From assembly GCA_964560325.1 (NCBI GenBank), contig CAZLLV010000340.1, positions 1 through 20,943 on the forward strand: a DNA stretch of 20,943 nucleotides, given 5' to 3'. The notes under the pieces are model-generated. The model was given only the letters and a program-made list of their open reading frames with translations, ran no database searches and was not told where the DNA came from. Positions 1-7,061 of the stretch are shown piece by piece (the stretch's first letter is position 1; the number at the start of each line of letters is the position of its first letter). This DNA is from CAZLLV01 sp964560325. Its GTDB lineage: Bacteria > Acidobacteriota > Thermoanaerobaculia > Multivoradales > DATKCC01. The translations under genes and the position numbers were made by a program.

Positions 1-6
1 TGATCG

Positions 7-360
7 CTACTCCATCCGCTCCCAGGCCCGGCGGGCGGCGCGGATCTTCTCGAGCTGCCCGAGGCGGAAGCCGGAGTGGACGGCGACCGCGATCACGCCG
101 AGCGTGAAGACGGTCTCGACGGTCGGTCCGGTGGGCAGGAACGGGCCGGCCGGGTCGCGGAAGAGGAAGAGGACGACGAGCGCCAGCCAGTCGACGCCCA
201 CCGAGACGAGCGCCCGGCGCTCCGCCTTCTCGAGCGCCTCGCGCTGGTCCTCGACTTCGAGCGCCTCGGACGCCTCGCCCCGGTCGTCCTCCGACCGGGG
301 CAGGCGCAGCCCGGCGACCTCTTCGACCAGGAGCGAACGGATCGCTCGCTTCCTCAGCAC
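7..360 (-). CDS. small two-TM membrane protein, unknown function
   Basis: A 117-residue protein that I do not recognise as a named family. The first half is charged and helical, rich in Glu, Arg and Asp (about residues 8-50). Two hydrophobic segments follow at about 51-68 (VSVGVDWLALVVLFLF) and 81-98 (VETVFTLGVIAVAVHSGF), then a basic tail, which suggests an inner-membrane protein with cytoplasmic ends. The start codon is GTG, 24 bases after the stop of the FKBP gene on the same strand, with a GGGAG-like ribosome site, so the two are probably co-transcribed. No catalytic motif is visible. The reading is supported by coding-like composition and operon position only. Confidence 0.62.
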   Translation of the reverse strand: MLRKRAIRSLLVEEVAGLRLPRSEDDRGEASEALEVEDQREALEKAERRALVSVGVDWLALVVLFLFRDPAGPFLPTGPTVETVFTLGVIAVAVHSGFRLGQLEKIRAARRAWERME

Positions 361-384
361 GGTCCGTCCGCTCCCGGCAGGGCG

Positions 385-1176
385 TCAGCCCTCGGTGCCC
401 GTCTCGCCCTCGCCCTCCTCGGGCGTCGGGGGCTCTTCCATCGCGGGGGCCGGCGGCGTCGCGGCCGGGTCACCCGCCACCTCGACCAGCTCGACCTCGA
501 AGGTGAGCGTGGCGCCCGGCGGGATCGCTCCGGCGGCGCGGTCGCCGTAGGCGAGGTCGGGCGGGCAGGTCAGCTTCGCCTTGCCGCCCTCCTTCATCAT
601 CTGGACGCCCTCGGTCCAGCACGCCACGACCTGGTTCAACCCGAAGGTCGCCGGCTGGCCGCGGTCGTACGAGCTGTCGAAGGTGGTGCCGTCGCGCAGC
701 GTGCCCTTGTAGTGGACCGTCACCCGGTCGGTGGCCGACGGGCTCGCGCCCGTGCCCTCCTCCAGGCTGCGGAAGACCATGCCGGACTCAGTCCTAACCG
801 CGCCCTCCTCGGCCGCCGCCTCTTCGATCACCGCGACGCCCGCCTCGCGCTCGGCCACCGTGGCCCTCTCTGCGCGCTCCTGGGCGAACTCCTGGATCTG
901 CATCATGTACTCCTGCAGGTTCACCTCGGGGTCGTTGCCCAGCACGCCGTCGATCAGACCCTCCTGGACCCGCTCGAGCTCCTCTTCGGTCAGGCTGAAC
1001 TGCGCGAGGCCCTGCGACATCGCGAGGCCGAGGGCGTAGAGGACCTGCTCGTCTTCGGTTTCGGTCGAAGTCTCGTTCATCTCGCCCTCCTCCTGGTCCG
1101 AGTCCTGCATCGCACAAGCGGGTGCCGTGGCCAGGACCAGCGAGAGAGCGAGGAGGAGGCTATAGAGTGGTTTCAT
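385..1176 (-). CDS. exported FKBP-type peptidyl-prolyl isomerase (Mip-like)
   Basis: Predicted peptidyl-prolyl cis-trans isomerase of 263 residues acting outside the cytoplasm. An N-terminal signal segment (MKPLYSLLLALSLVLATAPA) is followed by Cys21. The lipobox fit is imperfect, so it may be a lipoprotein or simply secreted. An acidic linker leads to an FKBP_N-like helical region (about 45-125; LYALGLAMSQ resembles the Mip/FkpA dimerisation part). The FKBP domain spans about 140-233, with VHYKG, FDSS, CWTEGVQ, LAYG and AIPPGATLTFEVEL. The usual VIPGW segment reads VVACW. The tail is Pro/Glu rich. I chose this start over an in-frame ATG at 1248 because it begins the signal peptide and has GGAG about 8 bases upstream. 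It sits upstream of the small membrane protein in an apparent operon and diverges from the baeRF3-like gene. Confidence 0.93.
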   Translation of the reverse strand: MKPLYSLLLALSLVLATAPACAMQDSDQEEGEMNETSTETEDEQVLYALGLAMSQGLAQFSLTEEELERVQEGLIDGVLGNDPEVNLQEYMMQIQEFAQERAERATVAEREAGVAVIEEAAAEEGAVRTESGMVFRSLEEGTGASPSATDRVTVHYKGTLRDGTTFDSSYDRGQPATFGLNQVVACWTEGVQMMKEGGKAKLTCPPDLAYGDRAAGAIPPGATLTFEVELVEVAGDPAATPPAPAMEEPPTPEEGEGETGTEG

Positions 1177-1280
1177 GGGGTTGCTCCGGTCTTCGGGAAT
1201 GAAAGGCTCGGGGTGCTTCCGTGGAGGAAGAACTGCGAAGACGGCCACGATACCATAGCCGATTCACGATCCCCGGGGAG

Positions 1281-1299
1281 GGCGGCCCTGCCGGCCGCC
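1281..1299. promoter_or_regulatory. GC-rich inverted repeat in divergent intergenic region
   Basis: GGCGGCC (1281-1287) and GGCCGCC (1293-1299) form a perfect 7-bp inverted repeat with a 5-base centre. It lies just upstream of a TACGAT box (1309-1314), a plausible -10 for the rightward gene starting at 1336. A short palindrome TCCCCGGGGA lies at 1270-1279. This could be an operator in the 159-bp region between the divergent FKBP and baeRF3-like genes. GC-rich palindromes also arise by chance in such DNA. Confidence 0.25.
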
Positions 1300-1335
1300 G
1301 GTCCCGACTACGATCCATAGAGGAGGAAAAACCGT

Positions 1336-2490
1336 ATGAAGCCCTTGACGCGCGGTGAGCTCGAAGCCCTGATGGAGCACCGGGAGGATTCCTGTGTGTC
1401 GATTTACGCTCCCATGGTCAAGGCGGGGCCCGAGACCCAGCAGAACCCGATCCGGTTCAAGAACCTGGTGCGCCAGGCCGTCGAGTCGCTGGAGGAGCGC
1501 GGCCTCGGAACCCAGGAGGCCGAGGCGCTGCTCGCTCCCGCGATCGAGAGGATCGACGACCACCCGTTCTGGCAGCATCAGGCGGCCGGCTTCGCCGCCT
1601 TCTTCAGCGAGGGGCTCGTGCGCTGGTTCCGGGTGCCGATCGAGGTTCGCGAGCTCGCGGTGGTCGAGGACCGCTTCCATCTGAAGCCGCTCCTGCCCCT
1701 GGTCTCCGGCGACGGCCGCTTCTACGTTCTCGCCCTGTCGCAGAAGCACGTGCGGCTGCTCGAGGCGACCCGCCACTCGGTGCGCGAGATCGACCTCGGC
1801 GATCTGCCGACCAGCCTCAACGACGCGCTCGGCTACGAGGTGGAGGAGACGCACCTCCAGTTCCACACCGGCACGCGCACCGCGAACGGCCCCTTGCGCT
1901 CGCCGGTCTACCACGGCCACGGGGGCGGCGAGGACGACGCCAAGGCCGAGATCCAGAAGTTCTTCAACCTGCTCGACAACGGCGTCTCCTCGCTGCTCGG
2001 CGACCGCGACGCGCCGCTGGTGCTCGCCGGGGTCGAGTTCCTGCTGCCGATCTACCGGCAGGTGACCGACCACGCGCGGGTGATCGACGGCGGCGTGGTG
2101 GGAAACCCGGACAACCTCTCCGCCGAGCATCTGCACGAGAAGGCGTGGCCGGTGGTCGAGTCGGTCTTCACGGAGGCCCAGGAGACCGCCTCCGCTCGCT
2201 TCCACGATCTGTTCGGCACGGGGCAGGCGTCGAACCAGCTCGACGAGGTGGTGACGGCCGCGCACGACGGCCGGGTGGAGACCCTGTTCGTCGCGCTCGG
2301 CACCCGCCGCTGGGGCACGTTCGACCCGGAGAAGCGGCAGGTCGAGGTCTCGGAGCACAACGGTCCCGGCACGGAGGATCTGGTCGACTTCGCGGCGCTC
2401 CAGACCCTGCGCAAGGGCGGACAGGTCTTCGCCGTCTCGCCCGACGCCGTGCCGAAGGGCGACGCGGTGGCCGCGGTCTACCGGTATTGA
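1336..2490 (+). CDS. baeRF3-type (bacterial archaeo-eukaryotic release factor-like) protein
   Basis: A 384-residue soluble protein resembling the bacterial archaeo-eukaryotic release factor family 3 (baeRF3). These are relatives of eRF1/aRF1 thought, from comparative genomics, to act on ribosomes or tRNA; their biochemical role is not established. Family-like features are the N-terminal stretch SIYAPMVKAGPETQQNPIRF with FKNLV after it, a middle segment with YVLALSQKHVRLLEATR, and a C-terminal part with LFGTGQASNQLDEVV and VETLFVALGTRRWGTF, as in the acidic/pelota-like third domain. A His/Gly patch (YHGHGGGEDDA) sits near residue 195. The start has a strong AGGAGG 9 bases upstream. It is a single-gene unit with no partner on its strand. 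Confidence 0.8.
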   Translation: MKPLTRGELEALMEHREDSCVSIYAPMVKAGPETQQNPIRFKNLVRQAVESLEERGLGTQEAEALLAPAIERIDDHPFWQHQAAGFAAFFSEGLVRWFRVPIEVRELAVVEDRFHLKPLLPLVSGDGRFYVLALSQKHVRLLEATRHSVREIDLGDLPTSLNDALGYEVEETHLQFHTGTRTANGPLRSPVYHGHGGGEDDAKAEIQKFFNLLDNGVSSLLGDRDAPLVLAGVEFLLPIYRQVTDHARVIDGGVVGNPDNLSAEHLHEKAWPVVESVFTEAQETASARFHDLFGTGQASNQLDEVVTAAHDGRVETLFVALGTRRWGTFDPEKRQVEVSEHNGPGTEDLVDFAALQTLRKGGQVFAVSPDAVPKGDAVAAVYRY

Positions 2491-2533
2491 TCGGGCGCGC
2501 CGGCGCGGGCGGGGAGGCTAAGATGCCGGCTCG

Positions 2534-4594
2534 ATGGCTCCAGCGACGGAATCGGTGGCGCGGCGGCGGCTGATCGCCGCGCGCATGGCCGGCGTGGCCG
2601 CGATCGGGATCGTGGCCCAGGCGGCGGTCGACATGCCCGAGGGCTTCTTCGGGCCGGTCGACCGCGTCACCCCCTTCGGCTGGCTCTACTCGGCCGCCCT
2701 GACAACCGCCGTGGCGGCGTTCCTGGTCGGCCTGTGGAGGGGCCACCGCGCCGTCGCCTGGCTCGCTCCGGTGGTGCTCGCCGCGAACGTCGGGCTGTTC
2801 GTGCCGGCGCTCGGCTCCGACCCCCTGATCGCCGGCCTGGTGATCGTCTGGAACCTGCTGCTCCTCGCGCAGCAGCTCTTTCCGGTGGCGAGCGCGGGGC
2901 CGGCGGCGCTCGGAGGCGGGGGCGAGGTCTCCGGCTCCGAGCTCTCCCGCTCCGGGCCGGCGTTGCGCCACCTCGCTCTCGCTTCGCTCGCGCTCTCGGT
3001 CGGCGTCGTCGGCTACCGCCTCAGCGGGCGCTCGCTCGCCGAGGGGGTCTGCCTGGTCCTCGGCTACGGCACGCTGGTCGCGGCGCTCCCCCTGCTGCGC
3101 GAGCTCGCCCGGGGGCGCAGCCGCGCCGTCTATCTGCTCGCGGTACCGGTCGTCGGCAGCCTCCTCGCCGCGGGATCGCCGCGGACCATGCTGTCGCTGC
3201 TCGCGATCGCCCAGGCGACGCTCTTCTTGCTGATCGTCTCGCGCCACCAGAGCACCGCCGAGATCGTGCGCGCCTTCTTCGACCACCCGTCGCGCCTGAT
3301 CGCCGCCACCTTCGCGACGGCGATCGGCGTCGGTACCGTCCTGCTCACCTTTCCGGCCGCGGCGGCCCGGGGCACGGTGGCGCCGCTCGACGCGCTCTTC
3401 ACGGCCACCAGCGCGACCTGCGTCACCGGCCTGATCGTCCTCGACACGCCGCACGACTTCTCGCTCTTCGGGCAGGCGGTGATCCTCGCCCTGATCCAGG
3501 TCGGGGGGCTGGGGATCATGACCCTCTCCACCTTCGGAGCCCTGCTGCTCGGCGGGCGGCTGGGGCTGCGCGGCGAGCGCGCCCTCGCCGAGATGCTCGA
3601 CCTCGAGACCGCTCCCACCGCCTACCGGCTGACGCGCTTCATCGTCCTCTCGACCCTGGCGGTCGAGGCGGTGGGAGCGGCGGTGCTGACCGCCTGCTTC
3701 CGGAGCGCCGGGCTGCCGATCGGCGAGGCGGCGTGGCGGGGCGTGTTCCACGCGGTGTCCGCCTTCTGCAACGCCGGCTTCGCGCTCCAGAGCGATTCGC
3801 TGGTGATGTTCCGCGAGGCGCCGCTGCCGCTCCTCACCCACGCCGCGCTGATCGTCCTCGGCGGCCTCGGCTTCGTGGTGCTGGCGGCGACCTGGAACCG
3901 GCTCGCCGGCCGGTCGCGCTCCGCGACCTCGGTGCAGGTGCGGGTCGTGCTGGTCGCCACCGCCTGCCTGCTCGCCGCCGGCGCGCTCCTCTACGGCGCC
4001 TGCGAGTGGAATCGCACGCTCGACGGCCTGACGGTCCCCGGCAAGATGCTCAACGCCTTCTTCCAGAGCGTCACCCTGCGCACGGCCGGCTTCAACAGCG
4101 TGCCCTTCGACGAGCTGGGTGCCGCCACGACGCTGGCGATGCTGGTCTTCATGTTCGTCGGCGCGGCGCCCGGCTCGACCGGCGGCGGGATCAAGGTCAC
4201 GACCCTGGCCGTGCTCCTCGCCACCCTGCGCTCGACGGCCGGCGGAGATGCGCCGCCGACGCTCTTCCGGCGCGAGATCCCGCGCGAGATCGTCCTGCGG
4301 AGCCTGGCGATCGTCTTGACGTCGATCCTGCTGATCGGGGCGGCCCTCTTCCTGCTCCTCCTCTTCGAGGCGCAGCCCTTCCTCCACCTGATGTTCGAGG
4401 CGACCAGCGCCTTCGCGACCGTCGGGCTCTCGCTCGGTGCCACCGCCGCGCTCGGACCGGCCGGGAAGTTGATTATCATCGCCGGCATGTTCATCGGCCG
4501 GATCGGGCCGCTGACCCTGGCCCTGTTGCTGGGGACCAGCGCGTCGCGCAGGCCGCCCGTCCAGTATCCCGAAACACGCCTCATGGTCGGCTGA
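2534..4594 (+). CDS. TrkH/KtrB-family potassium channel subunit with extended N-terminus
   Basis: Membrane subunit of a Trk/Ktr potassium uptake system, 686 residues against roughly 450-490 for typical TrkH/KtrB. The four pore loops are recognisable: TSATCVTGL (292-300), AFCNAGF (410-416), LRTAGFN (515-521) and SAFATVGLS (625-633), plus the APGSTGGGIKVTT segment (545-557). The canonical fold starts near residue 255. The first ~240 residues add several hydrophobic helices (for example 52-67, 75-92, 98-118, 145-160, 200-212, 218-236) that I cannot assign. The frame is closed upstream by TAA at 2519, so ATG 2534 is the earliest ATG; no ribosome site is well placed (GGGGAGG is 16 bases away). ktrA starts directly after the stop codon, indicating coupling. 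Confidence 0.95.
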   Translation: MAPATESVARRRLIAARMAGVAAIGIVAQAAVDMPEGFFGPVDRVTPFGWLYSAALTTAVAAFLVGLWRGHRAVAWLAPVVLAANVGLFVPALGSDPLIAGLVIVWNLLLLAQQLFPVASAGPAALGGGGEVSGSELSRSGPALRHLALASLALSVGVVGYRLSGRSLAEGVCLVLGYGTLVAALPLLRELARGRSRAVYLLAVPVVGSLLAAGSPRTMLSLLAIAQATLFLLIVSRHQSTAEIVRAFFDHPSRLIAATFATAIGVGTVLLTFPAAAARGTVAPLDALFTATSATCVTGLIVLDTPHDFSLFGQAVILALIQVGGLGIMTLSTFGALLLGGRLGLRGERALAEMLDLETAPTAYRLTRFIVLSTLAVEAVGAAVLTACFRSAGLPIGEAAWRGVFHAVSAFCNAGFALQSDSLVMFREAPLPLLTHAALIVLGGLGFVVLAATWNRLAGRSRSATSVQVRVVLVATACLLAAGALLYGACEWNRTLDGLTVPGKMLNAFFQSVTLRTAGFNSVPFDELGAATTLAMLVFMFVGAAPGSTGGGIKVTTLAVLLATLRSTAGGDAPPTLFRREIPREIVLRSLAIVLTSILLIGAALFLLLLFEAQPFLHLMFEATSAFATVGLSLGATAALGPAGKLIIIAGMFIGRIGPLTLALLLGTSASRRPPVQYPETRLMVG

Positions 4595-5245
4595 ATGGCG
4601 GACTTCGCGGTCATCGGGATGGGTCGGTTCGGGCGTGCGGTGGCACGGGCCCTGGTGGAGGACGACCAGGCGGTTCTCTGCATCGACCGGGACGCCCGCC
4701 GTCTCGCCCAGGTGGCGGACGAGGTGGACGCCACCGCCCGGGCCGACACCACCGACGAGCCGGCGGTCCGGGCGCTCAAGCTCGACCGCATGGCCGGCGT
4801 CGTGGTCGCGATCGGCTCGCGCGCCACCGAGGCGTCGATCCTCACGGTCGCCATCCTGCGCGAGCTCGAGGTGCCGCGGATCGTCGCCCGCGCCTTCGAC
4901 GAGCGGCACGGACGCCTGCTGCTCGCGATCGGAGCCCACGAGGTCCTCGAGCCGGAGAACGAGATGGGCGCCCGCCTCGCCCTGCGCCTGGCGCGTCCGA
5001 GCATCGTCGACCAGTTCCAGCTCGGCGACGGCATCCTGGCGGAGGTCGAGGTCCCGGAAGCGTGGGTCGGCACGCCGCTCGGGGAGCTCGATCCGCGGGG
5101 CCGCTGGGGGGTCGTGATCCTGGCGGTGCGGCGGGGGGACGAAGTCTCGATCGACCCGGGGCCCGAGAGCCTCCTCGAGAGCGGCGACGTCCTCGTCGTG
5201 CTGGGAGAGGACGAGGCGGTCGACGGAGTGGCGGCTCTGCGATGA
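4595..5245 (+). CDS. KtrA/TrkA-type NAD-binding potassium uptake regulator
   Basis: Cytoplasmic gating subunit of 216 residues. An RCK_N Rossmann domain (about 3-120) carries the nucleotide loop GMGRFG (8-13) with an acidic residue at the end of the second strand (LCIDRD). An RCK_C/TrkA_C domain follows (about 135-216), with VPEAWVGTPLGELD and SGDVLVVLGEDEAV. In this family a ring of such subunits binds nucleotides and opens the TrkH/KtrB pore. The ATG immediately follows the TGA of the channel gene with zero spacing, and its own stop overlaps the next ATG (ATGA), so the three genes form a translationally coupled operon. The single RCK unit is KtrA-like rather than the double-RCK TrkA of E. 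coli. Confidence 0.93.
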   Translation: MADFAVIGMGRFGRAVARALVEDDQAVLCIDRDARRLAQVADEVDATARADTTDEPAVRALKLDRMAGVVVAIGSRATEASILTVAILRELEVPRIVARAFDERHGRLLLAIGAHEVLEPENEMGARLALRLARPSIVDQFQLGDGILAEVEVPEAWVGTPLGELDPRGRWGVVILAVRRGDEVSIDPGPESLLESGDVLVVLGEDEAVDGVAALR

Positions 5246-6288
5246 CCCTGCGGCTCCGGCTCCTGCTCGGCTACGGCTACCTCGTGGCGCTGCTCCTCCT
5301 GGCGGCCGGCTCGTCGATGCTCGGCTTCCTCTACCTCTCCGCGTCGATCGAGATCGTGCTGGAGGAGAACCTGGCGAGCATCGGCTCGGCGATGACGATG
5401 ATCGACGCGCTCGAGCGCCAGGACAGCGCCACGCTCGCCGGGCTGCTCGAGCGGGGCGAGGGCGAGGACGGCGACCTGCCGCTCCTCGACACGGCCTTCG
5501 AGCAGGCGCTCGACGAGGCGTCGACGAACGTCACCGAGGAGGGCGAGAGCGAGATCCTGGCGCAGATCCGGGGCGAGTTCGCGCGCTACCGGCAGGCCCG
5601 CGACGGTCTTCTGGGGACGCAGCCACCGAGCCCGCTCGCCGCCTACAACCGGGAGGTCTTCCCGCGTTTCGCCGCGGTCAAGGGTGCCGTCATCGACCTG
5701 CTGGCCCTCAACCAGCAGGCGATGTTCGACGCCGACCGCGATGCTCGCCAGCGGGCGGTGCAGAACGGCACCTGGCTCGGCTTTCTCGTGGTCATCGGCC
5801 TCGTCTCGCTGGTCTTCCTGTCGCGGGCGATGCAGCGGAGGATCCTCCGGCCGATCGATCGCCTGGTGCGTGGGATCGACGCGCTCGGCACCGGGCACCG
5901 GCGCCTCCACGAGGAGGGGGACGGGGACGAGATCACCCGCATCTCACGCCAGGTCAACCGGCTGCTCGACCGGCTCGACGAGCTGCGCAGCCAGAGCCAG
6001 GGCCGGCTCGCGTACGAGCGCCGGATCGTCCAGGGGCTGGTCGCATCCGAGGCGGGCATCGCGCTCTACTCGCCCGTCGGGGACCTCCTCGCCGGCGAGC
6101 CGCTGCCGGCCGGCCTCGGCGAACGGATCGCCGCATGGATCGGCGAGGAGGGGCGCCGCCGGGTCGAGGCCGTCGATCGCGAGGCCGTGGTGGTCGAGGC
6201 GGGAGGCGAGGCGGCCGAGCTGACGCTCGTCGTGGCGCCGGGGGAGCGGCCGGTCGCCTGGCTCGTGCGTCGGCGATCGCCGCAGTAA
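5242..6288 (+). CDS. HAMP-domain membrane sensor lacking a kinase domain
   Basis: A 348-residue protein laid out like the sensory half of a histidine kinase. TM1 lies at about 8-32, an acidic periplasmic helical domain at about 33-175 (four-helix-bundle-like), TM2 at about 178-196 and a HAMP linker at about 197-252 (RRILRPIDRLVRGIDALGTG ... DEITRISRQVNRLLDRLDEL). The C-terminal region (255-348) could be a degenerate PAS-like fold; GIALYSPVGDLLAGEPLP recalls PAS strand patterns. No H-box, N-box or G-box follows. The stop is real and the next gene lies on the opposite strand 15 bases away. The ATG overlaps the ktrA stop (ATGA), suggesting it works with the potassium channel. It may sense turgor or ions and act by protein contact; this is inference. 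Confidence 0.85.
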   Translation: MTLRLRLLLGYGYLVALLLLAAGSSMLGFLYLSASIEIVLEENLASIGSAMTMIDALERQDSATLAGLLERGEGEDGDLPLLDTAFEQALDEASTNVTEEGESEILAQIRGEFARYRQARDGLLGTQPPSPLAAYNREVFPRFAAVKGAVIDLLALNQQAMFDADRDARQRAVQNGTWLGFLVVIGLVSLVFLSRAMQRRILRPIDRLVRGIDALGTGHRRLHEEGDGDEITRISRQVNRLLDRLDELRSQSQGRLAYERRIVQGLVASEAGIALYSPVGDLLAGEPLPAGLGERIAAWIGEEGRRRVEAVDREAVVVEAGGEAAELTLVVAPGERPVAWLVRRRSPQ

Positions 6289-6303
6289 GCGCCCCCGCCG
6301 CCG

Positions 6304-6960
6304 TTAGCTCGAGCCGGCGACCTTCGCCAGGTGCTCGTCGGCGCCGGCGACGAGCAGCGTGTCCGACTGCTTGAGCGGCGCGTCCGGGTCGGGGATCGGC
6401 GTGATGCCGCCGCTCAGGAAGTCGTGGACCGCGACCACCGAGACGTTGTACCGGCGCGGCAGCTCGAGCTCGCGAAGCGACCGCCCGACCCACGCGTCCG
6501 GCACCGCCATCTCCTGCGCCGAGAAGCCCTCGCCGAGCTCGACGTAGTTCAGGATCGCCCGGCTGGCGACCCGCTTGGCGAGGAGCTGCGCCGACTCCCG
6601 TTCCGGAAAGGTCGTCTCGGCGACCCCGAGCTTGTCGAGGATGCGGGCGTGGAGGTCGGAGATCACCTTGACGTGGATCTCCTGGACGCCGAGGTCGCGT
6701 AGCGCGAGCGCCGTCAGGATGCTCGCGGTGATGTCGTCTCCGGTCGAGACGATCGCCGCGTCCACCTTGGCAGCCCCCAGCCGCTCCAGCACCTCCGGAT
6801 CGGTGCCGTCGCCGGTGGCGACGTTCCGGACGATCTCCCCCATCCGCTCGACCTTCTCGCGCTCGACGTCGACCGCCGACACGTCGTAGCCCATCTCGTG
6901 CAGGCTCTCGGCGACGCTGGCGCCGAAGTTGCCCAGGCCGACCACGAGGAAGTGCTTCAT
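6304..6960 (-). CDS. second TrkA/KtrA-family potassium regulator
   Basis: A 218-residue single-RCK protein. Its N-terminal NAD-binding loop is VVGLGNFGASVAESL, with AVDVERE after the second strand and VATGDGTDPEVLERLG typical of KtrA. An RCK_C domain follows, ending QSDTLLVAGADEHLAKV. It is more KtrA-like in wording than the protein at 4595-5245. It faces the potassium operon tail-to-tail across a 15-base gap, and has no channel gene on its own strand. TAGAAT on the minus strand (6968-6973) lies only 7 bases before ATG and no Shine-Dalgarno is seen, hinting at a leaderless transcript. It could gate the same TrkH or another potassium channel elsewhere. Confidence 0.93.
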   Translation of the reverse strand: MKHFLVVGLGNFGASVAESLHEMGYDVSAVDVEREKVERMGEIVRNVATGDGTDPEVLERLGAAKVDAAIVSTGDDITASILTALALRDLGVQEIHVKVISDLHARILDKLGVAETTFPERESAQLLAKRVASRAILNYVELGEGFSAQEMAVPDAWVGRSLRELELPRRYNVSVVAVHDFLSGGITPIPDPDAPLKQSDTLLVAGADEHLAKVAGSS

Positions 6961-6967
6961 GCCGGGG

Positions 6968-6973
6968 ATTCTA
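6968..6973 (-). promoter_or_regulatory. putative -10 box of second trkA-like gene
   Basis: TAGAAT on the minus strand (5 of 6 to TATAAT), ending 7 bases before the ATG at 6960. There is no clear -35 box and no ribosome site. If used, the transcript would start at or next to the start codon. Confidence 0.4.
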
Positions 6974-7007
6974 GTCCGGGGCGCCGATCGGCCTAGCTAT
7001 GCAGAGA

Positions 7008-7037
7008 TTGCAAGCATGCACAATAACTTGATATGTT
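7008..7037 (+). promoter_or_regulatory. putative promoter of the P450-peptide cassette
   Basis: An AT-rich patch in otherwise GC-rich DNA (about 6998-7038) contains TTGCAA (7008-7013) and TATGTT (7032-7037) with an 18-base spacer, each 4 of 6 to the sigma-70 consensus. It is the only candidate promoter directly upstream of the P450 gene at 7062. TGCA repeats (7009-7012, 7017-7020) lie within the spacer region. Confidence 0.35.
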
Positions 7038-7040
7038 GCG

Positions 7041-7058
7041 GTCGATCCTCGGATCGAC
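7041..7058. promoter_or_regulatory. 18-bp palindrome abutting first P450 start (operator or leader hairpin)
   Basis: GTCGATCC-TC-GGATCGAC is a perfect 8-bp inverted repeat around two bases. It starts 3 bases after the proposed -10 box and ends 3 bases before the ATG at 7062. It therefore overlaps the expected transcription start and occupies the place of a Shine-Dalgarno sequence, which is absent. It may be a repressor operator, or a small RNA hairpin at the 5' end that limits translation of the first P450. Confidence 0.45.
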
Positions 7059-7061
7059 ACC

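Noticed and set aside
2168..4939. 923-codon open frame on the minus strand opposite trkH and ktrA
   Set aside because: Its product is an Arg/Glu/Asp/Gly/Gln-rich low-complexity string with no domain; it mirrors real genes on the plus strand and results from high GC suppressing stop codons.
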